A DNA stretch of 64,000 bases. Source: Halobacillus naozhouensis (GTDB taxonomy: Bacteria > Bacillota > Bacilli > Bacillales > Halobacillaceae). A model generated the notes under the pieces. That model was not told where the DNA came from, searched no databases, and was given only the letters and a program-made list of their open reading frames with translations. Shown in pieces: positions 25,514 to 35,720 of this stretch (within the stretch, counting starts at the first letter, position 1; each line of letters begins with the position of its first letter). A program made the translations under genes and the position numbers. The stretch covers positions 2,976,001 to 3,040,000 of the forward strand of contig NZ_CP121671.1 in assembly GCF_029714185.1 (NCBI RefSeq), written 5' to 3'.

Positions 25514-27172
25514 CTACCTCCTAATTTTTCTTCTTAACTTTTGCAAAGATTTGTTAATTATTATAAAAACCAGTGAGTTATTTGAAAAATAACTACTTTT
25601 TTTGGCATTTTTGACCACATTGTAAATCCTTCTATTAGAAGAGGTATCTTTATATTTAATGAACTTCCTACTTCTTTGAACAAATTCATCCTCAACACCG
25701 AAATCCATTTTAGCATATTTCTCAATTAATTCTAGTACACCTTGGTTCGTAAAACAAATTTTGCCTGGAAGATCTCTGTCTAAGTTAAGGTGTGATCCTT
25801 TTTTACCTAAAAAACGGCCTTGGTCAAATTGGTAATATATAACAGGTTTATTAAGGAAACTAAAATCAAATCCAACACTCGAATAATCGGTAACCATAAG
25901 TGCACTTTCTTTTATAAGGTCCTGAACATTCACTTCACCCAGACTTATTACCCTTACCGAAGGCTGAGCAATAAAATGGTGTGAATACAACTGCATATTA
26001 GGATGTAAACAAAAGACGATATCGAATTCATATTTAATTGCTAATTCATGTAACTCCTTACTTTCTAGAAGATTTTTGTATTCCTGGAAATATTCACTGT
26101 CAGTAAAGTTTACAGACGTAGTAATCCAATCTCTCCATGTTGGTATAATCAGAATTTGCCTTTTTATATTATTCTTTTTTTTATTTAAAAGTGTATCGAA
26201 TCTAGATAATCCTGTTATATGAACTTGTCTACTGTCGTACCCTAAATCATTAACAACTATACCCTTTTCAAGATCAGAACTTACTAAAAATTCATCAATA
26301 TTAAAATTATAAGCCTTCTTGCCATAATTCGAACTCATATTTTTTGTTCCCATTACCCCATGCTGCAAGAAAATCTTAGTCCCCTTGACTTTTCTTTTAA
26401 ACTTCTCAGTCTTATTTGGATATAAATATTCTGGATGGTGGGAGCTAATTATCCTTCTAGCTCCAATTACATAAAGAATATGTTTTCTCGACTTATATGA
26501 AATAATGTTTCCTAGTTCTTTAACCTTCTCATATTCTGCAGATTCAATATCCATTATATAAAATATATTTTTGCTTGGATATTTATCTCTTACATATTTA
26601 AAAAATGAAACCCCAGTATCTTGGGCTTTATAGGGTTGTTCACCAACTATCCATATATTTTTTGGGTATAACCAAATTCTTATCAAAAAGGATAACCTGA
26701 TAACCCACTTGTAGTACCTATATATGCTGGCTGGATATCTAACCACTTCGATAGATAAATTAGATTTTTTAAAAGTATAATAGGCGTTTAATAACATTAC
26801 CTCTGAATGTTTAGAGTAACTACCATCTTTCTTTAAATATCTACCATTAAAAGTGGGGTTACCTAACCTTAATTCAGTATAACTCCCATTATCTACGATT
26901 AGATACAAGTCGTAAATATCCTCTGGAAGAAGTTCCCCGTTATTTAAGCTACTATAATCTAATGACCCTTTAACTAGATAAACAAGATTCTTGTTAGTCT
27001 TTTCCTTTGCAACCTCTAAACAAATATTATCGGAAGTGAATTCAGTCAAATTCCTCCTCCCTTTTAAAATAATTTTTCCGTAGGAGGAAAGAGCACGTGA
27101 ACTGGATATTCTAGCAGTAATTATCATAGCTTCATTTTTTGAATCTATTTTTTCGACCTGAGCAGTTATCAT
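25514..27172 (-). CDS. CDP-glycerol glycerophosphotransferase family protein
   Basis: 552 residues. An N-terminal beta-rich domain (residues 1-130) is followed by a short hydrophobic amphipathic region and a C-terminal TagF/TarL-like catalytic domain: FLQHGVMGTKNMSSNYG, IIPTWRDWITT, FCLHPNMQ and VTDYSSVGFDFSFLNKP. Length and N-terminal extension resemble TarL/TarK polymerases. It is head of the unit with gtaB. The ATG at 27172 has only a weak ribosome site. The exact substrate cannot be told. Confidence 0.88.
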   Translation of the reverse strand: MITAQVEKIDSKNEAMIITARISSSRALSSYGKIILKGRRNLTEFTSDNICLEVAKEKTNKNLVYLVKGSLDYSSLNNGELLPEDIYDLYLIVDNGSYTELRLGNPTFNGRYLKKDGSYSKHSEVMLLNAYYTFKKSNLSIEVVRYPASIYRYYKWVIRLSFLIRIWLYPKNIWIVGEQPYKAQDTGVSFFKYVRDKYPSKNIFYIMDIESAEYEKVKELGNIISYKSRKHILYVIGARRIISSHHPEYLYPNKTEKFKRKVKGTKIFLQHGVMGTKNMSSNYGKKAYNFNIDEFLVSSDLEKGIVVNDLGYDSRQVHITGLSRFDTLLNKKKNNIKRQILIIPTWRDWITTSVNFTDSEYFQEYKNLLESKELHELAIKYEFDIVFCLHPNMQLYSHHFIAQPSVRVISLGEVNVQDLIKESALMVTDYSSVGFDFSFLNKPVIYYQFDQGRFLGKKGSHLNLDRDLPGKICFTNQGVLELIEKYAKMDFGVEDEFVQRSRKFIKYKDTSSNRRIYNVVKNAKKSSYFSNNSLVFIIINKSLQKLRRKIRR

Positions 27173-27434
27173 TATCCATTATCCTTTATACTTAATTATT
27201 TATTTTTATTTAACTTAGAATTCCTTAACTAATATAGCTACCATATAAATATAGCACAGCCCTGTAATAGTCTAGTTTAATTAACATGATTTAGTTCTTT
27301 TTTCCTAAAAACAATATTTTCCTTAAAATTAACTTAACATATCTAGCAGTTTAAACGATAATGAAAACGTAATTAGTAATTTAAAAGGAGGATTTGTCGA
27401 AAAATTGCAACTTTTAAAAGGAGGAAATAAGTTT

Positions 27435-30224
27435 TTGCAAAGATATTCTCATGTACATTTTTGTTTTCGCTTTTTTGTAGTACTTTTGGTGGTTTTCCCA
27501 TTAACATTTTTAGGTATTAGTGAGGTTTCAGCTGGCACGCCTCTAAGCGGAATAGCTTTAAGCGCTCCCACGCCGATTTATCAGGAGCCATCTAACTCTT
27601 CAACAGTAATAAAGGAGTATGAAAAAGGATCTGTATTAAATTATGAATCTTATTCGGCAGATTGGTATGTAGCTTCTGTATTTGTGGATAACAAAATGGT
27701 TCAAGGCTTTATACATAAATCTGATATCGCAACCTCAGTGACTCCTTCCGAAAACATACATGGAGTAGCACTCAAGGAAGATACCCCCCTGTATGAAAGG
27801 GCAAATGTTAATTCCGACATTACAAAGACTTATTTGGAAGGCACCTTACTTTCTTTCGAAACATTTACAAGTAGTTGGTATAAAGCAAGAGTATATACTG
27901 CTAACGGCTATCAGACTACTTATCTCCATCACTCCGATGTTGAAGTCGTAGATCTCAGCTCTACCCAGTTAAATGGGGTCGCTCTAAATAGTCCTACGAA
28001 AATTTATGCTAGGGCTACCACCGATGCTTTTGCAGTTAAATATTACGAGAAAGGGACAATACTTTCCTATAAAAACCTAAATAATAACTGGTATATAGCT
28101 ACTGTTTATGTAGAGGGAAGAGCTAAAACTGGATATATATATAAACCCCACGTGGAAAGTAAAACAGCTAACCAAGAACTCAAGTCAGCAATTTCATTAA
28201 AAAGTCCAACTAACGTTTATTCTGAGGCATCAACCTCTTCAAATGCATTAAAGTCTTATGAAATTGGTTCCAATTTATCTTTTAAAACTTTTACTAGTGA
28301 ATGGTATGAAGCCACTGTTTATATTAATGGTGTTGAAAAAACAGGGTATATTTCAAAAAAAGATGTAGAACAAAAATCTCCACAAAAGGAAAGTTTTAGA
28401 GGAGTAGGTTTAAAAGACCCAACACCTATTTATGGAGAAGCTTCAAGAAAATCTGAGGTAATTAAGACATATTCTCAGGGTAGTATACTTAACTATGAAA
28501 CTTTTTCTGTAAATTGGTATAAAGCTACTGTCTATATTAATGGTTCATACTACACTGGTTTTATCCATAAAGATGATGTGACCAACGCAACTAAGGACCA
28601 ACAAAATATAAAAGGTTTTGGGTCAGCCAATCCAACTTATATTTACAGCGATGCTTCAATTTATTCTAGCAGAATTAAATCATATCCAGCAGGACAAGTA
28701 TTAAACTTTAAAACATTTATTGGTGGATGGTATGAAGCAGAAGTATATATTGATGGGCAAATGAAAACAGGGTATATTAACGCTAACCAAATTGAGCAAA
28801 TTTATTCAGAAAACAAAGTTATTCAGGGGTTAGCCACTAAACAACCTACTAATGTATATAACTACGCTTCTAGAAGTTCTAAAATAGTAAAAAGCTATGG
28901 AAAAAATACTATCTTAAAATTTGAAAGTTTTTCCCAAAACTGGTATAGGGCAACCGTTTATGTAGACGGGAAAGCCCAATTTGGATACATCCATCGTTCA
29001 GACGTTAGCACTGAAAAGCTAATATATGAAACTACTAAATACAACTATAGCTTCGATTATGCATTAGATATACAAATGACTAGAACACCAAAAGCAGATG
29101 GAGCTGGTAGAATACCTGCAACAAGAGAGCAAGTTGCATACTATCTAAACCCATCTAATTTTCCTAAAAATTCAGGGAGTTTTTATCAGTTCCTTGTTCT
29201 ATCCCAGCCCGCGGGTTTAGATCCTTCTGAAGTTAACTCAAAAATTTTAAATAACGCTGGCATATTAAGTGGAAAAGCAAATGCTTTTATTGAGGCGGGA
29301 CAAAAATATAACATTAATGAAGCTTATCTTCTCTCACATGTTTTACATGAAACAGGTAATGGAACATCTACCTTAGCTACAGGAGTCCCTGTGGATTCGA
29401 ATGGGGATGTTGTAAGCGAGTCGAAAGCAACTTATACTGTCTACAATATGTACGGCATCGGAGCAGTTGATGACAACCCATTAAACGGCGGAGCTAAAAC
29501 TGCTTTCAAAAAAGGTTGGTTTACACCAGAAAAAGCAATTATTGGGGGAGCAGCTTTTGTATCTCAGAATTATATTCAAACTGGACAAGATACCTTATAT
29601 AAAATGAGGTGGAACCCAGACAATCCTGGAGTACATCAGTACGCTACTCATGTTGCGTGGGCAGAAATACAGACAAATAAATTAACGCAAATTTACAACT
29701 CATTAAGCGACTATATCTTAGTTTTTGATATCCCGTCATATCAGGGCCAACCAGAGCCTGGATCAGAGCCTAAACCGGGTCAGGATAAACCAACACAAAA
29801 CATTACAGAGTTCCCTGTGAATGTTTATGGAATAGTTAATGCAGATCCATCATTAAATTTGCGGGAATTTCCCACCACGAATTCTAGCATCCTAGATAGT
29901 ATCCCAAATAACTCTAAGATAACAGTATTAGGCAAAGATGGGGCTTGGTACCAAGTTTCCTATAATGGCAAAACTGGATGGGTTCACGGAGATTATTTAA
30001 AACTGTTAAATCTATTGGAAATCGGCGTAGATAACCTTAATATTCGCTCAGGTCCTTCTACAAGTAATGAAGTTATAGGACAAGTCTCCCAGGGTTACTT
30101 AGTAGCAGGCGTCCTCGATGAAAACAATGAGCTTGTTAGAGACAATGAATGGTATCAAATATATTACAACGGTACAAAAGCTTGGACTAGTAACGGAAAT
30201 GGTACTTATGTATATGAACGATAG
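27435..30224 (+). CDS. Secreted multi-repeat N-acetylglucosaminidase (LytD-like autolysin)
   Basis: About 929 residues. A signal peptide (FFVVLLVVFPLTFLG) is followed by seven degenerate SH3/GW-like repeats of about 68 residues (each with a G-x-A-L..PT-x-IY start and a WY-x-A/VY centre) up to about residue 520, a GH73 glucosaminidase domain (LLSHVLHETGNGTS with catalytic Glu) to about 780, then two bacterial SH3 domains. It would cut wall glycan while bound to teichoic acid or peptide. The TTG at 27435 after AAAGGAGG is preferred over TTG at 27405. It is divergent from the TagF-like gene. Confidence 0.9.
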   Translation: MQRYSHVHFCFRFFVVLLVVFPLTFLGISEVSAGTPLSGIALSAPTPIYQEPSNSSTVIKEYEKGSVLNYESYSADWYVASVFVDNKMVQGFIHKSDIATSVTPSENIHGVALKEDTPLYERANVNSDITKTYLEGTLLSFETFTSSWYKARVYTANGYQTTYLHHSDVEVVDLSSTQLNGVALNSPTKIYARATTDAFAVKYYEKGTILSYKNLNNNWYIATVYVEGRAKTGYIYKPHVESKTANQELKSAISLKSPTNVYSEASTSSNALKSYEIGSNLSFKTFTSEWYEATVYINGVEKTGYISKKDVEQKSPQKESFRGVGLKDPTPIYGEASRKSEVIKTYSQGSILNYETFSVNWYKATVYINGSYYTGFIHKDDVTNATKDQQNIKGFGSANPTYIYSDASIYSSRIKSYPAGQVLNFKTFIGGWYEAEVYIDGQMKTGYINANQIEQIYSENKVIQGLATKQPTNVYNYASRSSKIVKSYGKNTILKFESFSQNWYRATVYVDGKAQFGYIHRSDVSTEKLIYETTKYNYSFDYALDIQMTRTPKADGAGRIPATREQVAYYLNPSNFPKNSGSFYQFLVLSQPAGLDPSEVNSKILNNAGILSGKANAFIEAGQKYNINEAYLLSHVLHETGNGTSTLATGVPVDSNGDVVSESKATYTVYNMYGIGAVDDNPLNGGAKTAFKKGWFTPEKAIIGGAAFVSQNYIQTGQDTLYKMRWNPDNPGVHQYATHVAWAEIQTNKLTQIYNSLSDYILVFDIPSYQGQPEPGSEPKPGQDKPTQNITEFPVNVYGIVNADPSLNLREFPTTNSSILDSIPNNSKITVLGKDGAWYQVSYNGKTGWVHGDYLKLLNLLEIGVDNLNIRSGPSTSNEVIGQVSQGYLVAGVLDENNELVRDNEWYQIYYNGTKAWTSNGNGTYVYER

Positions 30225-30241
30225 ATTAATAGCAACTTTTT

Positions 30242-30271
30242 AAAATCGGCTCTATCTTGAGCCGATTTTTT
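30242..30271 (+). terminator. Terminator after the glucosaminidase gene
   Basis: AAAATCGGCTC and GAGCCGATTTT pair around TATCTT and are followed by TTTATTC, 17 bases after the stop. Confidence 0.9.
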
Positions 30272-30446
30272 TATTCTATAGTAAATTATCTATCTATTGA
30301 TTAATTAACAAGAGAGATGTAAAATGTGTTAGTGTTAATCCTTATAAACTTTTATGTTAAAATAAACGTAGGTATTGTATATTCCTTTTTGTAAATAAAA
30401 ATAGACATTTTATTGTTTAATGCTTCTAGGCCAAGGAGGATCTAAT

Positions 30447-30845
30447 GTGAAAAAAGTTATAACTTATGGAACATTTGATTTGTTGCATTGGGGACATATA
30501 AATTTATTGAAACGAGCAGCAGAATTAGGGGATTATTTGATTGTAGCGATTTCCTCGGATGGGTTTAATGCTATTAAAAATAAAGAAGCTTATCACAGTT
30601 TCGAAAACCGCAAAATGATTTTAGAAGCCATTCGTTATGTTGATGAAGTCATCCCTGAAGATAATTGGGAGCAAAAAGTTAATGACGTTCAGGATCATGA
30701 CATTGATATCTTTGTCATGGGAGATGACTGGAAAGGTAAATTTGATCATTTGAAGGAATACTGTGAGGTCATTTATCTTCCACGTACTGTAGGGATTTCA
30801 ACGTCTAAAATAAAAGACGACTTGCTTGATGTGGAAAATGGTTAG
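30447..30845 (+). CDS. tagD: Glycerol-3-phosphate cytidylyltransferase TagD
   Basis: 132 residues, matching TagD length. HWGHIN (the HxGH nucleotidyl-transfer motif) lies near residue 14, RYVDEVIPE in the middle, and RTVGISTSKIK near the C-terminus. It makes CDP-glycerol from CTP and glycerol-3-phosphate, the donor for every TagB/F-like enzyme here. The start is GTG at 30447 with AAGGAGG upstream. Its end overlaps the next gene, so the pair is co-translated. Confidence 0.95.
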   Translation: MKKVITYGTFDLLHWGHINLLKRAAELGDYLIVAISSDGFNAIKNKEAYHSFENRKMILEAIRYVDEVIPEDNWEQKVNDVQDHDIDIFVMGDDWKGKFDHLKEYCEVIYLPRTVGISTSKIKDDLLDVENG

Positions 30846-32028
30846 AGACCTTCTTGTAAGCATGTACTTGCTTACAGTAAGAATTTTATTTGAAGTGTTT
30901 AAAATGAGTCCCCAACAGAGGAAAACGGTGTTTGTTTCTTCTTTTGGGGATAATATTTTGCACACTGTTGAAGCCTTAAAGAAACAGTACAGTGGAAATA
31001 TAGTCATTTTAAAGGACGTAGGTTGTCGTTATAGTTATAGAGAAGACTCCCAAACCTCCGTTCTTTCCTTTGACATGAAGAAACCTTATGCTTTTATACT
31101 ATCAATCTATCATCTAGCTACTTGTGAAAAAGTGTTTGTCGATAATTATTTTGGGTTCTTAGCTGCTGCTAATTTTCGTGATAACGTAGAGTGCATACAA
31201 CTTTGGCATGCCTCTGGAGCTGTAAAAAGGTTCGGGCTTAAGGATCCTTCAATCCACAACAGGACAAAACGGGCCAACGAGCGTTTTCGTAAGGTGTATA
31301 GTAAATTTGATCATGTTGTCGTGGGATCTGAAAAAATGGCGGATATATTTAAGGAAAGTTTCGGGCTTTCCGACACTCAAATCTTGAGAACAGGTGTACC
31401 CCGAACCGATTACTATTTTAAAGAAGAGGATAACGAAGATATCAAGGCTAGGATGGAGAGAAAACATCCTAGAATTAAAGGTAAAAAGGTTATTTTATAT
31501 GCCCCAACTTTTCGGGACAATAAGTTAACCGATCCAGATATTCAATTAAATTTAAAATTAATGTATGAGAATTTACAGGAAGACTATGTACTTCTTATGC
31601 GTCTTCATCCGGCAATTAGGACAAAGTTCATGAACTCTTTTCCTAACTTTATCATTGATGTCTCGACAGGTGAGAAAATTAATGAACTATTAATGATTAC
31701 GGATTTATTAATAACCGATTATTCTTCAATTCCTTATGAATTTTCGTTATTGAATAAACCGATGATTTTCTATTCGTATGACCTTGAGGATTATTCGAGG
31801 GCACGAGGATTTTGGGATGACTATCATTCGATGGTTCCTGGCCCTGTTGCTTATACAAGTGAAGAAATTATCGAGATTATTCTGAATGAGCCGTACAATA
31901 TGAATGTTGTCAACCAGTTTTCTCTAGATTGGAATCAATATTCAAAAGGACAATCCAGCCAGCAACTCATCCAAGCTATTTATGGGGATGTAGCAGAGAA
32001 AGAAGAAGCTTTATTCGAACAAAGATAG
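30838..32028 (+). CDS. tagB: TagB-like CDP-glycerol glycerophosphotransferase
   Basis: About 396 residues. It has QLWHASGAVKRFGLKD (catalytic His), LYAPTFRDNKL, LLMRLHPAIR and ITDYSSIPYEFSLLNKP. Absence of a long N-terminal extension and linkage to tagD favour TagB, which adds the first glycerol phosphate to the ManNAc-GlcNAc linkage unit. The ATG at 30838 overlaps the tagD stop. ATG 30829 is also in frame and neither has a strong ribosome site. Confidence 0.88.
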   Translation: MVRDLLVSMYLLTVRILFEVFKMSPQQRKTVFVSSFGDNILHTVEALKKQYSGNIVILKDVGCRYSYREDSQTSVLSFDMKKPYAFILSIYHLATCEKVFVDNYFGFLAAANFRDNVECIQLWHASGAVKRFGLKDPSIHNRTKRANERFRKVYSKFDHVVVGSEKMADIFKESFGLSDTQILRTGVPRTDYYFKEEDNEDIKARMERKHPRIKGKKVILYAPTFRDNKLTDPDIQLNLKLMYENLQEDYVLLMRLHPAIRTKFMNSFPNFIIDVSTGEKINELLMITDLLITDYSSIPYEFSLLNKPMIFYSYDLEDYSRARGFWDDYHSMVPGPVAYTSEEIIEIILNEPYNMNVVNQFSLDWNQYSKGQSSQQLIQAIYGDVAEKEEALFEQR

Positions 32029-32061
32029 TCGTTAAGGGGATCTTAACGGTTATCTTTGTTT
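32018..32061 (+). terminator. Long terminator overlapping the end of tagB
   Basis: AACAAAGATAGTCGTTAAG pairs with CTTAACGGTTATCTTTGTT around GGGAT, a stem of about 19 bp, then TTTTTT. The 5' arm covers the last codons and stop of tagB. Confidence 0.88.
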
Positions 32062-32120
32062 TTTAATATAACGAACCAGACAATGTTTCGTTGAGGCACG
32101 CCCCCTTTCAATACCCCTTT

Positions 32121-32834
32121 TTATTTCCTGCCTTCCCAAACTTTGAATAAAAACATAGGCAGCTTAATCTGTCTCTTGATTCTCCACGGCTCAATGATCA
32201 AACGATACAACCACTCAATTCCAAATCGTTGAAAAATAGCTGGAGCACGCTTCACTTTACCTGACAATACATCAAACGAACCGCCTACCCCCTGAAAAAT
32301 TCGCACATCAAGGTCTTTCATGTTCTCAACAATCCAGTGTTCTTGTCTTGGACTTCCTAGTGCCACAAATAGGATGTCAGGTTTAGCTGCATTGATTTGC
32401 TGCTTGATATATCCTTGATCCTTTACATATCCATCCAACACACCAGCTATTTTTAAATTAGGATATTTCCTGATTAGGCTTTCTTTCGCTTTTTCAGCCA
32501 CCCCTGGCTTAGCCCCATAAAGAAAAACAGATTTATCATGGATGGTTGCCTGTTCACATAATGTAAGCAGCATATCTATCCCCGTTACTCGCTGTGAAAT
32601 GTCTCCTCCTTTGATCTTTGAAGCCAGGAGAACACCTACACCGTCAGGTATCTGGTATGTTGCCCCATTTAGTAAGCGCCGCAATTCTGCATCTTGTTGA
32701 GCTCTAAGAATCTTTTCGGGATTAATCGCTACGATAAAAGATTGTTTCTTTTGTTCAATGTCCAACATAATCTTTTCTTTTAGTTGGTTATAAGAATGGC
32801 TGCTTACGTTAACTCCTAGAAACTTCTCCTTCAT
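32121..32834 (-). CDS. WecG/TagA family glycosyltransferase, copy 2
   Basis: 237 residues, GT26 family: IPDGVGVLLASKI, RVTGIDMLLTLCE, FVALGSPRQEHWI and the basic tail FQRFGIEWLYRLIIEPWRIKR. It shares the whole layout of TagA copy 1 but not close sequence identity. Because it is coupled to a UDP-ManNAc dehydrogenase-like gene (ATGA overlap at 32831-32834), its donor may be UDP-ManNAcA or UDP-ManNAc. That is inference. Confidence 0.9.
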   Translation of the reverse strand: MKEKFLGVNVSSHSYNQLKEKIMLDIEQKKQSFIVAINPEKILRAQQDAELRRLLNGATYQIPDGVGVLLASKIKGGDISQRVTGIDMLLTLCEQATIHDKSVFLYGAKPGVAEKAKESLIRKYPNLKIAGVLDGYVKDQGYIKQQINAAKPDILFVALGSPRQEHWIVENMKDLDVRIFQGVGGSFDVLSGKVKRAPAIFQRFGIEWLYRLIIEPWRIKRQIKLPMFLFKVWEGRK

Positions 32835-34126
32835 GATTTCACCTGTACTCTGTCAATTTTTGAATCCCCTAATCTCTTTACAAGGAACCCTGTATTTTTC
32901 CATCTGTCTAAATCCAGAACATTCTTCGTATCAAAGACCAGTTTATTCCTCATTGTATCCTTTACCTTTTCAGGATCCAGTGTTTTAAATTCATCATGAT
33001 CTGTCAAAAAGACTACAATATCAGCTTGATTCAAGGCTTCCTCCAAATCTTGGGTTTGATTCATAACCACATTGTGTTTGATATGCGGATCAAAGGCTGT
33101 AAAGTTCATGCCTCTCTCCACCATTTTTTCTATAACCTTCAGGGACGGGCTCTCCCGCTGATCATCAATATTGGCTTTGAACGATATCCCAAATAGAGCT
33201 ATTTTAGGATCTCCTATAAAGTTTTCCTGGCACAACTCTTCGATTTTATTAGCTGTAAATATAGGCATATGGTCATTTGTATTTCTCGAAAGCTGGATAA
33301 TATTTGACAGTCCGGGTTCAATTTCAGCTAAAAACCATGGGTCAACTGCTATACAGTGTCCTCCTACTCCAGGGCCTGGTGTGTGGATATTTACACGAGG
33401 ATGATAGTTGGCCAATCGAATGGCTTCCCATGAATTGACGCCAATTTTCTCACTTATTAACGCAAGCTCATTCGCGAATGCGATATTGACATCACGGTAA
33501 GTATTTTCGATCACTTTTGCCATCTCAGCTGTTGTTGCATCAGTCAGATGTATATTCCCGCGTACGAACGATTGATACAATTCTTTAGTCATCTGTGAAG
33601 ACTCCTGGTCGATTCCCCCAACAATTCGATCATTACCCACCAGTTCTTGAAAAACTTTTCCTGGAATAACACGTTCAGGTGAATGGGAAACGAACAAGTC
33701 CTCCCCTAACCTCAATCCGGATTCACGTAAAATAGGGAGCATTACATCTTCAACGGTTCTTGGAGGTACAGTGGATTCCAAAATAACAAGGTTTCCCGGG
33801 TTAAGATAAGGAACAATAGACTCAGTAGCACTTCGTACATAATCCAGGTTGGCCGTTTTATCTGCTTTAATTGGAGAAGGTACAGCAATTATAAACACAT
33901 CAGCTTCTGTCGGCTCTACGGATGCTTTAAATGATCTGGCTTCAACTGCTTCCTCCAAACGTTCACATAGTCCGTTCTCTTCAATATGAAGTTGTTTATT
34001 ATTAATCATCTCCACTACCCCATCGTTTACGTCTACTCCATGGACCTGATGTCCATTTATGGCAAACATTACTGAGGTTGGAAGACCGATATAACCTAAA
34101 CCTACTATACACAGTGACTTCTTCAT
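32831..34126 (-). CDS. Nucleotide sugar dehydrogenase, UDP-ManNAc dehydrogenase (WecC)-like
   Basis: 431 residues. The NAD-binding motif is VGLGYIGLPTS, the middle has LILESTVPPRT-like and SPERVIPGK, and the catalytic loop is PGVGGHCIAVDPWFL, with the nucleophile Cys. The PWF-containing loop is typical of UDP-ManNAc (WecC-type) rather than UDP-glucose dehydrogenases. It would make UDP-ManNAcA. No epimerase making UDP-ManNAc is in the window. It is operon partner of TagA copy 2. Confidence 0.9.
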   Translation of the reverse strand: MKKSLCIVGLGYIGLPTSVMFAINGHQVHGVDVNDGVVEMINNKQLHIEENGLCERLEEAVEARSFKASVEPTEADVFIIAVPSPIKADKTANLDYVRSATESIVPYLNPGNLVILESTVPPRTVEDVMLPILRESGLRLGEDLFVSHSPERVIPGKVFQELVGNDRIVGGIDQESSQMTKELYQSFVRGNIHLTDATTAEMAKVIENTYRDVNIAFANELALISEKIGVNSWEAIRLANYHPRVNIHTPGPGVGGHCIAVDPWFLAEIEPGLSNIIQLSRNTNDHMPIFTANKIEELCQENFIGDPKIALFGISFKANIDDQRESPSLKVIEKMVERGMNFTAFDPHIKHNVVMNQTQDLEEALNQADIVVFLTDHDEFKTLDPEKVKDTMRNKLVFDTKNVLDLDRWKNTGFLVKRLGDSKIDRVQVKS

Positions 34127-34144
34127 CCCAAATACTCCCCTTTC

Positions 34145-35476
34145 TCAATCAGAAACATTGTTTATAACAAATTTATGCTTTCCGCCTCTTGTTTTTTCAA
34201 AATTATCAGTTATTTCTAAATTTACCTTGTTTAATTCAGCTTGCTCTAATATCCTGCGTCTGATACGTTCGATATTTTGTTCGAATCGGGAGTCTGACAA
34301 TTTAAGCCTAACTCTCACTTCACCTACGTTATCCTGAATTACTTGGAATTGTTCGATTGCATCATATTGTCTGAAAGTCGTTGAGAAAAACCCTCCATGT
34401 ACTTTTCGGTTTCCTGCTGAGTAGATAAATTCTTGCTGTCTTCCTTTAATATGTGTAAATCGAATTAAACCTCTGCCACAAGGGCATGGTTTTGTAGAAA
34501 TAGCGCCATAATCTCCTACTTCATATCGTATGAAAGGCATAGCGTAGTTGGAGAGGTCAGTTAGCAGGATTCTGCCTTCCACACCGTCTGGAACAGAGTT
34601 CCCTTCTTCATCGACGATTTCGACAAGACAACGCTCCATCCCAATGTGTAATCCTTCATGTTGTTCACATTCAAACGCTGTCACTCCGCCATCATTTGCT
34701 CCGTATTGATCAAATACTTTACATGTAAAAGCCATCTCGATAGCTTTACGGTAATGAGGGAATAATACTTCTGATGTAGTAATCACACCATCCAGTTGAA
34801 TGCTTTCTCCTCTTTTAATCATGAAGTTTGCCAATTCATACGCAGAGGATGCATAACCGTAAAGAAACTTCACGTTACCTTTTTTCAATTTCCTTACGTA
34901 AGATTTCATGGTCTTTTCTGACATGTTGTAAGATGAAAAGGGAATCCAATTGTTCAGGTAATAATACAGTTTCCGCTTCACGTCAAAGCCAGATAGTAAT
35001 GATCCTCCAGCTAATATCGCGATTTTATCACCTGGTTGATAACCTGTGACGCTCCATCCTCGCCAAAGGTTCGCCCACATTAAGGAATGAGATAACTTCG
35101 GGACATAATATTTTAATGGCTCCCCTGTAGAACCGCCTGTCCGCTTTTCCGCTGCATTATAATCCTCTATATTATTAGTGACCATCTCTCTTTTATGAAG
35201 TTTAATCTCAGCTTTATCTACAATAGGTAGTTTATTTAGATCTTTTAGTGAGATAATATCCTTAGGTTCGATTTCGGCTTTTTCCATATAATCCTTATAA
35301 TATGGAACATGTTTGTAAGCGTGACTTATCAACTCAGTTAACTTTTTGAATTGTGAAGAGGTCAATTGTTGCTGGCTGCCCCACTGGCTTTGTTTATATT
35401 TTTTATAATAGTGCATTCCATTTGTTTTTCTCATCTTTTCCATAACGAAAATCTTCAACCGTTTGATCAAACCCAC
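34145..35476 (-). CDS. CapK/PaaK-like adenylate-forming enzyme
   Basis: 443 residues with the AMP-binding fold of phenylacetate-CoA ligase relatives: TGGSTGEPLKYYVPK (P-loop), FDQYGANDGG, RYEVGDYG and the cysteine cluster CPCGRG. In polysaccharide clusters such proteins are named CapK, and their substrate is usually unknown. It is the first gene of the unit with the dehydrogenase and TagA copy 2, so it may attach an acyl or amino acid group to the polymer. The start is ATG at 35476 with AGAGAG upstream. Confidence 0.85.
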   Translation of the reverse strand: MGLIKRLKIFVMEKMRKTNGMHYYKKYKQSQWGSQQQLTSSQFKKLTELISHAYKHVPYYKDYMEKAEIEPKDIISLKDLNKLPIVDKAEIKLHKREMVTNNIEDYNAAEKRTGGSTGEPLKYYVPKLSHSLMWANLWRGWSVTGYQPGDKIAILAGGSLLSGFDVKRKLYYYLNNWIPFSSYNMSEKTMKSYVRKLKKGNVKFLYGYASSAYELANFMIKRGESIQLDGVITTSEVLFPHYRKAIEMAFTCKVFDQYGANDGGVTAFECEQHEGLHIGMERCLVEIVDEEGNSVPDGVEGRILLTDLSNYAMPFIRYEVGDYGAISTKPCPCGRGLIRFTHIKGRQQEFIYSAGNRKVHGGFFSTTFRQYDAIEQFQVIQDNVGEVRVRLKLSDSRFEQNIERIRRRILEQAELNKVNLEITDNFEKTRGGKHKFVINNVSD

Positions 35477-35605
35477 ACGTCTCTCTCCTTAATGTTTATC
35501 TGCTGAATTCCTAGAAAATTTACACCACTTTATCTCTGTAGCTATTTGCAATGGTTGATATGGATAATTCTACTTCCCGCTTATTCATTTCTACAACATT
35601 GTTTT

Positions 35606-35631
35606 TGTAAAGATTTGTTTACGATTGTAAA
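35606..35631 (-). promoter_or_regulatory. PhoP-box-like triple hexamer
   Basis: On the minus strand TTTACA (35631-35626), TAAACA (35621-35616) and TTTACA (35611-35606) repeat at exact 10-base steps, in the divergent region between the CapK-like gene and the polymerase. Resembles a PhoP box. Confidence 0.4.
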
Positions 35632-35720
35632 ATGACTTTACATATGGTTAATAGACACCATGAAAATAATGGTTTATACTTCATGTGTCCGAAATAAAAC
35701 TATTGTTGAGGTGCTATAAG

